Shown here one piece after another: positions 54,052 through 62,772 of a DNA stretch of 64,000 nucleotides. How positions within the stretch are numbered: position 1 is the stretch's first letter; the number at the start of each line of letters is the position of its first letter. Source of the DNA: Pictodentalium vernedei (lineage: Eukaryota > Mollusca > Scaphopoda > Dentaliida > Dentaliidae); NCBI GenBank assembly GCA_031216915.1, contig JAUFNR010000012.1, positions 558,001 to 622,000 on the forward strand. The letters run 5' to 3'. Made by a program: the position numbers and the translations under genes. The notes beneath the pieces are model-generated. The model was given only the letters and a program-made list of their open reading frames with translations. It did not search any database and was not told the DNA's origin.

Positions 54052-55889
54052 ACTTTAAGGAGTTATACCACTCCCCAAACAATTACTTGGTGGGGTTTAA
54101 TTACCCTGTGGGGTTGGGATGGGATGAAAGTAGGCTCTCCACACCCCAATATATTTTTTGGCGTTTTTTAGGGGGGGGGGGGGGGGGCAGTTAAACACTC
54201 CCCCCTCACCTCAGCTAACTTCTTGATCAAGTTTATGTATTATGTTATCACTCCATATTAATCATTCCGTTTGGGTTTCATAAACAGTATTTACCTGTGA
54301 AAATTTGCTTGGGCACTTGCAGGGATTTATCGAGGTGGATAGCCCCATTTCCAATCATTACTTACAGTAGTGGAGTGCCAATTCCTGACTCCAAAAATAG
54401 GTACAAGCCCACGGGTAAGAAGTTCATCTTCCCCCACTGAGGGAGTGGGGGGGGGGGGGGGTTAAGTTAGTTTATGCCCCCTCCCCCTGCATATCTCCTC
54501 CCCCACCTGATGTCTGTGTCTTTTTCAGATGATGATTATTTTCTTTTCAAAACTTGATACAAGAGGCTTTTTTTTATATATCAGGAGTCTACAAGTGCAT
54601 AATTCAGAAATCTACAAGTGCATAATGAGAAATTTGTTAGTCAAGGATAAGGATGGGTGCATAATGGGGACAATTTTTTATCTCTGTGTGCTTCAATCAT
54701 TGTTTTGGGAGTACTTACTTATTGGTGTTTAAGGTCACATATTTATATACAATGGCTAAGCATGACCACAACATGGAGATAAAGTCAAGTTTAGTCAATC
54801 GTTTATACCCATGTTGTCCCTTTTAGAGGGCTTCCACCCCTAGCAACAATGACGGTGTACTATTTTTACAATGTGCTGAAGTGATGAAAGTTCAGTTCTA
54901 CCTGAAGCAAAAATAGAACAAAATGTTATTCTTTGTGTGTTTTGATATTCTCTCTCACTCTCTCTCACAGACAAGAAGTCTTGCCTTATTATCCCTTTAT
55001 TTTATCAAACACCCAGAAGTGCCCACTACCCCCATGTGTGGTCAAGGGATCCATCTCAGGAAACATTTGAAAAATCAGTGTTTTGAAAGTGAATCAGAGA
55101 GGGTGTTTTTTTTTAGTCCAGGGACCCTCTGCAATTATTTGACGACTTTTTGGAGAATCCCAGCCCCACCCCAACCACCGGCTACGTCATTGAAAATAAT
55201 AATTGGGAATTGCACGGTCGTCGTGTCTGTAACTTATAAGGTCCATATGCCATGTCTGTGGTACCCTGGGCCTGGGCAAGTAGGAAAGAGGGCTCATATT
55301 AAAGCGAGGTTTTATAGCAGATGCAGCCATGCTTACGTTTCTGTAAGAATCATTCCATAATGGATGTACTACGTATTCCACAATCTGTCTCTAATTTGTG
55401 TGAACAGAAAAAATAAATAAAAGCTCATTAAAAATAATTTGCTATATCGGTATTTCGTATTGTTTTTAACTTTTGCGAAGCAGCGAAAATACACAACACC
55501 ACGGTGATTCAGACTGTAGGTCTGCACACCTACAGTTTAATTTTCACCTCAGATTTACCTTGTTATTTGTATTAAAACTGACCATTACTATAAGTTGTTT
55601 CAATATTTATGTCCGTTTTTTATCGGATTACCGATTCAGTTTATGTCTTATCGCGCAAACGTCGACCATTTCTTTTGAGGCTTGTGCACTGCGAATATTC
55701 CACGTGCGATTTGTTTTGTACATAAAAGTCACGTGCGTGGGAGGGCATACGTCATTAAGATGGGAAATGCTGATCTCCTCTATTATCTAACTCTGTTGTC
55801 TTTAATGTTGACTTGTATTGGATTAGTAATGCTGCTATGTGGTTTTTCTCCAGTAATTTGGCTTTCTTCATCATAACACTCTCCCATTT

Positions 55890-56055
55890 GATACGACCCT
55901 GGTTGTTGAAGGTGTGGTTGAATCCCTGCACACAAAATAATGCGTGTGTTATGAGTCGTCATGTAGCCATAGAAACCTGGAAATGACTTGAACCCTTGAC
56001 CTAATGAATAGGGGGTGACAGGGAGACGGCCAATCTGGCTATGCCACCCCCTACA
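55890..56055 (-). mobile_element. Probable tRNA-derived SINE of a second type
   Basis: Reversed, it reads TAGGGGGTGGCATAGCCAGA (A-box-like) and later AAGGGTTCAAGTCATTTCC (B-box-like), about 50 bp apart. The remainder partly resembles the common SINE 3' body (GACCCTGGTTGTTGAAGG on the + strand). Boundaries are uncertain. Confidence 0.45.
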
Positions 56056-56173
56056 GTATACTATTTACTAAACTTATGAAATATATGTATTTGTAACCAT
56101 TATTTATGTATACTGTGAATAAATTATCTATATCTATCTAGGCCACATCTACTCACATAATTTTCAAATGAAT

Positions 56174-56415
56174 CCTTTACCTAACATGAAAACAGACAAC
56201 ATTTCAAAAAAAATTCTTGAATAACTAATTTTTTTCATTTTTTGTCCCAAAAACATAGGTTATGACCCCTCATTGGAACGAACTCGATGAGCTCGTTCCA
56301 ATGAGGGGTCATAACTTATGTTTTCGAGACAAAAAATGAAAAAATAATGAAAATTAACTGGCGATTTTTTAGAATAGCCTTGGCCGGTTTTGAGGCTGTT
56401 ACGTTGGGTAAAGGG
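56174..56415. mobile_element. Fold-back TTAA-type MITE (copy G) plus a half copy
   Basis: Left TCCTTTACCTAACATG, right CGTTGGGTAAAGGG with TTAA at 56416-56419. Strong central hairpin around GAACTCGATGAGCTCG. A degraded half copy follows to about 56563 (GAGTAAAGGGCTAA). Confidence 0.85.
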
Positions 56416-56629
56416 TTAAGCAGTTGAAAAAATATATTTTTCAGATAATTTCTACAAAACCTATGGAATGAGTTTCCAATTAGGGGATCACATGAAATTT
56501 GAAGAAAAAAAATAATTAAAATAATAAATTTTGATGTCGCCTGCATTGAGTAAAGGGCTAAACAAACTTCTGTTCAGAAAATCATACCTCTTTTCTGATT
56601 CTACAGATAGAAATGCACAGAAACAGTTT

Positions 56630-57240
56630 TTCATGCTCCTGGAAAAAATTGTGGGGTTGAGGAGCATATAGTGGCTGCTTTGTCCATCTCTGTCCATCCA
56701 TCCATCTGTTCATCTGTCCATCTACAGCGATATGTCAGCAGTGATTTGATGAATTTCAGTGAAATTTGGTATGTTGAATCCTTGTGATGAGCCGCTCCTG
56801 CACATGTTATAAAAAAAGCTGCCCGCATATTTTTCACCAGAGTTATGGTCCTTACTTACTTTGTCAATTTTTCAGGATTTTTTTTCTGTCTACAGCAATA
56901 TCTCAGCTGTGAGTAGATGGAAATCAATGAAATTAGGTACAAGGGATCCTTGTGACAAGCTGCTCCTGCACATGTTAAAAAAAATGTTGCTTTTTTCATC
57001 TGTCTGTTTGTCCATCCATTCATTTATCCATTCATTCATTCATCCATCCATCCATCCATCCATCCATCCACCTGTCCATCCGTGTGTCCACAGTGATATC
57101 TCAGCAGTGAGTGGGTGGATTTCAGTGAAATTTGGTTTGCTTGAACCTTGGACAAGCTGCTCCTGTGCATGTTATAAAAAAGTTGCCCATATATTTTTCA
57201 CCAGAGTTACAGTACGAGCATTTCAAAGACATGTGCCAAA
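56630..57240. repeat. CCATCTGTCC-type repeat, about three ~180-bp units
   Basis: ATCTCAGCAGTGAGTGGGTG-like text, TTTCAGTGAAATTTGGTATG and GCTCCTGCACATGTTATAAA recur near 56797, 56965 and 57160, interleaved with CCATCCATCC microsatellites (56690-56725, 57010-57080). No gene. Confidence 0.65.
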
Positions 57241-57360
57241 TGATTTCCCATAGATGGGGACCACAATTTTACGAATCTGCTTGTTAACTAAGTTGACTGT
57301 TGGGGAGCATCCATCAGTTTTACTGATTTTCTTGATTTTCATTAATGTCTTCTTTTTCAA

Positions 57361-57511
57361 GCGGAGGAATCTGGTAGCGATTGGAACACATGATTTAGAT
57401 AATCTTCAGGGACCATTCTTTTATAATGCAGAACCACCAGGAGATATTAAATTCAAAGCATTGAATCAGACACGAGAATACACAGCTATAGAACTTTTCC
57501 AACTCTATTCA
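57361..57511 (+). CDS. FARSB: FARSB exon (VAIGTHDLD segment) with shifted acceptor
   Basis: Fifty codons reading [20 protein letters not shown], later [21 protein letters not shown], matching [10 protein letters not shown]...DIKFKPLNKTKEYTA of FARSB. The donor is GTTAGT at 57512. The previous exon leaves AG, so this exon should start with one base before CGG (57361). The sequence there is TTTTTCAAG|CGG: the only AG is 57360-57361, one base too late for the frame. A G-to-A change at the original acceptor, or an assembly error, would explain it. The next exon was not found. Confidence 0.88.
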
Positions 57512-57579
57512 GTTAGTTTATTTGTTACCTTATCAGTTAAAAATGGTTATGGGTTGATGGAGAGAAAAATTTACTCCTA

Positions 57580-58012
57580 CAGTGGAGTCCACTTAATTGC
57601 ATATCTCTGAACTGAATAACCCTGTTAATTGAATATAATTTCCCAACACAAAACCATTTACCATACCTCCAGAGCAAATTTGACCTGTTAATTGAATATA
57701 GGTTATAGAGTAAACTCCTGTTAATTGAATAAAAAAATCTTGTAATCTATTGAGAAATTACCCTGACTCTCTTCAGTTTTCTTTTGTTTGTAGACCTATT
57801 TGACCTCAGTAATGTAATACAGGCATTTAATCTATTACATCTTGTTTTGACAGAGCTCAGGGTGCACTGTCAAACAAGATATAATAGAGTAAATGCTAAA
57901 TTTATCTGTAGAATACAGGAAATGACATAATCCCTGTTAATTGAATACTCCTGTTAATTATTATTGTTATTTACATTAGCAAAGTGGATATTCAATTAAC
58001 AGGGTTTCACTG
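57580..58012. mobile_element. pogo/Tigger-like non-autonomous element, copy 2
   Basis: Ends CAGTGGAGTCCACTTAATT and, reversed, CAGTGAAACCCTGTTAATT, with TA at 57578-57579 and 58013-58014. Relative to the copy at 24330 it is inverted. It contains the same TTGACAGAGCTC palindrome (57826-57898) and ATTGAATATAGGTTATAGAG, and lacks the nested MITE. Confidence 0.85.
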
Positions 58013-58213
58013 TATTAATTGTTACTGTAAAAAAGTAGACAGTGAATTGTGTTTCTTTCCATACCAGCACACCACCAATACATAGTGCATTCTTCAATTC
58101 TTCTATTTTATAATTTTGGAAAAATACATCAAAGTCGCCCGTAAAAAAGCAAGCTCAGTAGTCCCCTCCTAAAGTTGTATATAGGGAAGAGCTGTGAATG
58201 TTTGTTTGTACCT

Positions 58214-58607
58214 GTGGCATTGCGGTAACCAGTTCTAGTCAGATCACCAAAGTTAAGCAACGTCGAGCCTGATTGATCCTTGGATGGGTGACCATCTGAG
58301 CAATCGATTCGGACTCCTGAGTTGTGTCCTTGGGCAAGGCACCTCACCCTGATTGTCCACATAGGGACACAATGATACTGTGTACTAAGGCATACTGCAC
58401 GTCGATTGTGCAATGTCTTCAACCAATCTAACCCTGTCTGTGCTGCAGTGCAGAGTTATGATGTTGGGGAGCTGGCAGCTGCTCGTCATTGTTTGGTGGT
58501 TCTCTCCGGGTACTCTGGTTTCCTCCACGCCATAAAATTGTCACTGACACGATGTGACCTTGGCTGTTAAAGTGTCATTAAACCCTAACAACTAAATAAA
58601 TAATACA
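58214..58607 (+). mobile_element. 5S-rRNA-headed SINE, full length
   Basis: The 9-bp target duplication TTTGTACCT (58205-58213 and 58608-58616) bounds it. 5S-like head: CAGATCACCAAAGTTAAGCA and CCTTGGATGGGTGACC. Shared body TTGTGTCCTTGGGCAAGGCA and tail AAATAAATAA. Confidence 0.92.
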
Positions 58608-58639
58608 TTTGTACCTAAAAAAATATGTCTGGCTCTGAC

Positions 58640-59420
58640 AAGCATTTTTGCTTCTTATCTCCACCACCAGTTGTCGAATTCAAGTATTTTTCGGCATGCA
58701 TCTATCTCATCATGTGGGAACAGATGCTGAATTATTACCAGGCTCTTCTTTTTTAGCTCAACTTGCCATCAGGTATGAGGTATTGGAAGGGGTTGCAATC
58801 CGTTGTCCATCCCTATGTCTATACGTACACCCATAAGGGATTTTTTGGGGTGACTACATGGGCAGATTATGGGACCTTTTCCCAATGGCATTTGGGCATG
58901 ATTTTTCCCAATTCCCAACCCTAAATTTCCCAAACACAGTTCCTACCCAGAGAAAAATTTAATGCACAATTGGTGTCCTGAACTGGGTGATTGTTAGGCC
59001 TCAGAAAACCATTGGTCAATCCACCCAGTTCCAGACACCAGCTGTATCTTAAAATTTAAACTGCTTACCAAACAAAGCTTACAAAGTGTCTGAATTCAAC
59101 GGTAAATTATAAGTTCTCTTTAATAGAATAAGTACAGTTTTATAAAGGCTACAAAGACAGAAATAAGCAAGATTCCATGGGTTACTTTTTGTTATAAAAC
59201 TTACTTGTAGTATACATGAAGTTGGTTAGGTATCGGGTTAATATTCTCTGTTCAATTTGACTTAAAATTTCTTAGTCTTTGTATGTTTCGTCACCTCCAA
59301 AACAAATTCCCAATTTGTGCCCCTATGATGCAAATTTTCTCAATGGCATGGGCCCGGACCTTTTCCCAAGGAGGGCAGAAGAATCCCTGCCCATGCATCC
59401 CTCTGTCAGTCCACAATTCC
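58640..59420. other. Unassigned intergenic or intronic sequence
   Basis: TTTTTAGCTCAACTTGCCATCAGG at 58752 (a CCGTCC-type repeat lead) and CCCAATTTGTGCCCCTATGA near 59311. No gene recognised; the next FARSB exon was searched for by eye and not found. Confidence 0.35.
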
Positions 59421-59439
59421 TTTAGCACACCCTATAGAC

Positions 59440-59838
59440 GGGGACGTGGTGGCATTGTGGTAACCTGTTCTCATCAGATCATCGAATTTAAGCAATGTTG
59501 AGCCCGGTTATTCCTCGGTTGGGTGACCATCTGAGCGATTGATTCGGATTCCCGCATTGTGTCCTTGGGCAAGGCACTTAACCCTGATTGTCCACATGGG
59601 GTAACGATGACGCTGTGTACTAAGGCGTATTGCACGTCGATGGTGCGCATGTCTTCAATCAATCTAACCCTGCATGTGCTGCAGTGCGGAGTTACGATGT
59701 TGGGGAGCTGGCAGCTGCTCGTTGATGCTAGGTGGTTCACTCCGGGTACTCTGGCTTCCTCCACCCATAAAACTATCACGGTCATGATTAGCCATTGTGC
59801 ATAAGTATATGACCTTAAACACCAATAAATAAATGAAT
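59440..59838 (+). mobile_element. 5S-rRNA-headed SINE, full length
   Basis: The 13-bp target duplication ACACCCTATAGAC (59427-59439 and 59839-59851) bounds it. It starts GGGGACGTGGTGGCATTGTG. 5S-like CATCAGATCATCGAATTTAA and TCGGTTGGGTGACC. Shared body and AACACCAATAAATAAATG tail. Confidence 0.93.
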
Positions 59839-59844
59839 ACACCC

Positions 59845-60230
59845 TATAGACCCCATCTCTCCCCCGATCTTTTTCAAATTTGTTCTGTAGCTTTCGTGTG
59901 ATGTCTAGATGGGAGCTATCAAATTTTTCTGAATTTCTTTGAAAAACATGGCCATCTTGGATTTGGCATATAAATTGTGAACAATTCCTTTCACACACCC
60001 ACCTTATTGGGTGCATCTCTCTCTCAATCTTTTTCAACTCAAATATGTGTATGGGAGTAATCATGTTTTTTTTTTTAATTTCATTAAAAAACATGGCCAC
60101 CAGTGGCCATCTCAGATTTTGAAATTGTCTACAATTCCTAGAGCACATCCTACAGTTAGTTATCTAGTTCAATCCCTTCTTGGTGAAGTTAAGCTGCAGT
60201 GTCATCGACACTTTTCTTTCACTTAGGTGA
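59845..60230. repeat. Degenerate ~150-bp repeat
   Basis: AACATGGCCATCTTGGATTT (59945) and AACATGGCCACCAGTGGCC (60091), each preceded by CTTTTTCAA and followed by ACAATTCCT, mark at least two units. The lead part (CACACCCTATAGAC) also occurs before the SINE. Confidence 0.5.
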
Positions 60231-60235
60231 TTATT

Positions 60236-60515
60236 AAACTTAAAATAAAAATTAAATGGTTTATATCTGATATTTTTCCCAAGTTAATAAAATTGATAAA
60301 TTAGTCCCTTAAGTGCACTCAAGGGATGAAATTCACTACTGCCCATGCTATTCTGTAGATTATGAGGCCTAAAACAGAAAACAAACCAAGAACATGAAAT
60401 TTTGATGGCAAACAAATGATTACAAAAATAAAAAATAAAATAAAAAAACACCCACCCACATGCAGTTTTACAAAAAATGGACTGAGAAATACATCTACTT
60501 TGTGGGGCCTAATTC
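60236..60515 (+). mobile_element. GGCTTTGCAATGC fold-back MITE, palindrome deleted (copy 4)
   Basis: AAATTAAATGGTTTATATCTG, CCCTTAAGTGCACTCAAGGG and CCCATGCTATTCTGTAGATT match copies 2 and 3. The central palindrome is reduced to its outermost GTGCAC, as if excised by replication slippage across the hairpin. Confidence 0.78.
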
Positions 60516-60527
60516 TAGTAGTGTTAA

Positions 60528-60768
60528 CTGGTTGAGGGCTACAATATTTTTGATGGTCTAAATTTGTTGATCAAAATTTGTTTTATTACAAATTATTGAA
60601 GAGTGCCCTCTGGCACTCTTTAATAATTTGTGATAAAACAAATTTATATAAACAAAATATTATTTGTATTTGACTGAATATGAAACATGAGCAAGGAAAA
60701 TATTTGCTTTTTCTCTGGTACCCTCATTTTTTTCAAAGCCCTGATAGTGGCTTCTAGCACCCAACCAG
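60528..60768. mobile_element. Second TTAA-flanked fold-back MITE family
   Basis: TTAA at 60524-60527 and 60769-60772. Ends CTGGTTGAGGGCTA and TAGCACCCAACCAG are inverted. Central palindrome around AGAGTGCCCTCTGGCACTCT (60560-60655). Fragments of the same family occur at 25.8-25.9 kb and at 27.19-27.22 kb. Confidence 0.85.
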
Positions 60769-60816
60769 TTAATGTTCACGGTGAACAAATCAGTGGATTT
60801 ACTATATTGTATTTAA

Positions 60817-60972
60817 CCCTTTACGTAACGATGTGGCCACACCCACCCACCCACGTCATTTACAAATTGAGATAAAATATTTCTTTTTTTCTATGTCAAC
60901 AAAACTGTATCATGTGAACCTTCATTCCAGTGAGAGGGAATTATGATATGGTTTTGTTGACATTTTTTTCAA
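60817..60972. mobile_element. Fold-back TTAA-type MITE, right end lost (copy J)
   Basis: TTAA 60813-60816, then CCCTTTACGTAACGATG. Arms GTCAACAAAACTGTATCATG and ATATGGTTTTGTTGAC. Cut by a SINE 3' fragment. Confidence 0.75.
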
Positions 60973-60974
60973 AA

Positions 60975-61105
60975 TTTGTCTGACAGTTGCCCACCATTGC
61001 TTGGTGGTTCTCTTTGGATACTAATGCTTGCTCCATCCGTAAAACTGTCCGACACAAGGTGACCCTGGCTGTTGAAAGTGTTTGTTAAACCCCAATAAAT
61101 AAATA
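60975..61105 (+). mobile_element. SINE 3' fragment
   Basis: GACAGTTGCCCACCATTGCT, CCATCCGTAAAACTGTCCGA and AAACCCCAATAAATAAATA are the 3' body and tail only. Confidence 0.8.
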
Positions 61106-61499
61106 TTATGAAAAATTTTAAAAATTAATAATTGAAATATATAATTTTGATATTGTGTATATCGGATACAAGGTTAAGAAGTGAGATGCCAGATTTCTTT
61201 TGCTGGTATATTCCTGTGTGAATGCTGGGAAGTGGGTCATTGCTTGTTTATTCTGATAAACAAGTTATGTGTTCTTGGTTTGTTTTATTAATAAATCTTT
61301 TATTTCAGACACTAAGGTCCATAATGAACAAAAAAAACAAAAAAAAAAAAAAGAAAAGAAAAAATAATAATAATGTAAAACAGATACATAGGCATAACTT
61401 GAAAATGACAATGACGATTCTATTTATAAACAGCGAGGAAATTTATGTCTGACTCATAGGGCGTTGTAACTTTGACTGTACGACAAAAACAAAGGCAAG
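61106..61499. other. AT-rich spacer with A-rich tract
   Basis: An A-rich run at 61325-61378. No gene. Confidence 0.4.
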
Positions 61500-62772
61500 T
61501 ACCAGCTGATCACATGCATCGGCGGGGCCTTACCACGTAAATGTCAACAGAGATTACAAAGGACACCATTAAGAGAAAATAAATTTTAAAGACAGTATTG
61601 TCAATAGTACAGGACGTCATTCCAAGACTTGACTAGGGGTGACGTATAGGCGAGGTCTGAGTTTATCAAACATCGGATAATTCCATTCTGCATGGCAGCA
61701 ATTCTTTCTCTAAAACTAAAAATAAATCTTATTCTGAGAGTAAGTAGGGTTGGAACTTTATCTAACACAAACATGTTACTTGCACTACAGAATTTGTTGT
61801 ATCTAAGTAGTAGCCTATAGGCATTGTTGTAGCATATGGTGAGGCGCCACATACCTCTCTGATTGAACCGGGCCCACAAGTGACAACAGTACAAGGGAGT
61901 TAAATATTTCTCAAACAGAAATGCTTTGACACATGGAGTACAATTCGAAAATTTTCGGATTAACTGATTAGACCTGATACATATGGCTCGATATTGTCTA
62001 CCTGTGTCTAAATCATCTTTCAATGAGGTATGTATAATATGCCCAAGGTACTTGTACTGGTCTACAAATTTTAACTCTGATTTGTTAAGATATACTTTTG
62101 GGAATTTGAGTTTCGAAAAACACTTAGGAATGAAAGACATACAAACTGATTTTTTAGAATTGTAAATTAGATCGAGATCTGCTGCTTCTAATTCACAAAT
62201 ATGCAATAAGATCAGGAGACCTCTAATAGTAGGGGCTATCAAGCATAAATCATCTGCGTAGCAAAGATGATTTATAATAGCATTACTCAGGGAACATCCA
62301 AATTTAGCTTTACCTAGTCGTTTACTAAGATAGTCTAAGTAAATGTTGAACAGGAAGGGAGAAAGAATCTCCCCTTGTCTTACCCCGTTACCTACTGTGA
62401 ATTTATAGGACAAGGACTGTCCCCATCTAACACAAAATTGCTCGTTTCCAAACCAGCAATGCAACAGACGTACGATTGCAACCAGAACATCACGTGATAT
62501 CAGTTTACGCAGGAGTGTGGCATGGTTGACTCTATCGAAAGCCTTACTAGCGTCCAGGAAACACACGAAGACTGGGGTATTATGGTCTACATAAAAGTGT
62601 AAAATTTATTTGAGTGCAAATATACAGCTGTCAGTTGAGTGTTTTTATTTGAAACCGAACTGACAGTGGGTTGTAATCAAATTATTTAGACAGCGATTTA
62701 GAATTACTTTCTCTAGCAGTTTTGACAATATTGTTGCTAATGCGACTGGTCGGTAATTATCTTTATCGGAGA
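61500..62772 (-). pseudogene. LINE reverse transcriptase, copy 1
   Basis: The minus strand stays open for 321 codons (62566-61601). It has MCFLDASKAFDRVNHATLL, GNGVRQGEILSPFLFNIYLD and INHLCYADDLCLIAPTIRG, which are the RT fingers, NGVRQG and YADD active-site blocks. The thumb (KYLGHIIHTSL) and a C-terminal region (WRLTICYNNAYRLLLRY) follow. The Met at 62566 is internal: RT text continues upstream (62770-62580) but has stops. Endonuclease and ORF1 are absent. The 3' end is near 61500 (GCTGATCACATGCATCGG). Clade not assigned. Confidence 0.88.

Larger units (their letters stand above)
53028..55780 (+). mobile_element. TIR element encoding SAP- and SWIM-like fragments, copy 2
   Basis: Head-to-tail duplicate of copy 1 (offset 2753), sharing one TAT at the junction and followed by TAT at 55781-55783. 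The copies differ by scattered substitutions and poly(G) lengths. Its right end GCTGATCTCCTC abuts unrelated sequence. Confidence 0.85.

Noticed and set aside
58640..58836. Candidate next FARSB exon after a CCACCACCAG acceptor
   Set aside because: The downstream translation does not resemble the expected FARSB segment and no donor in phase follows.
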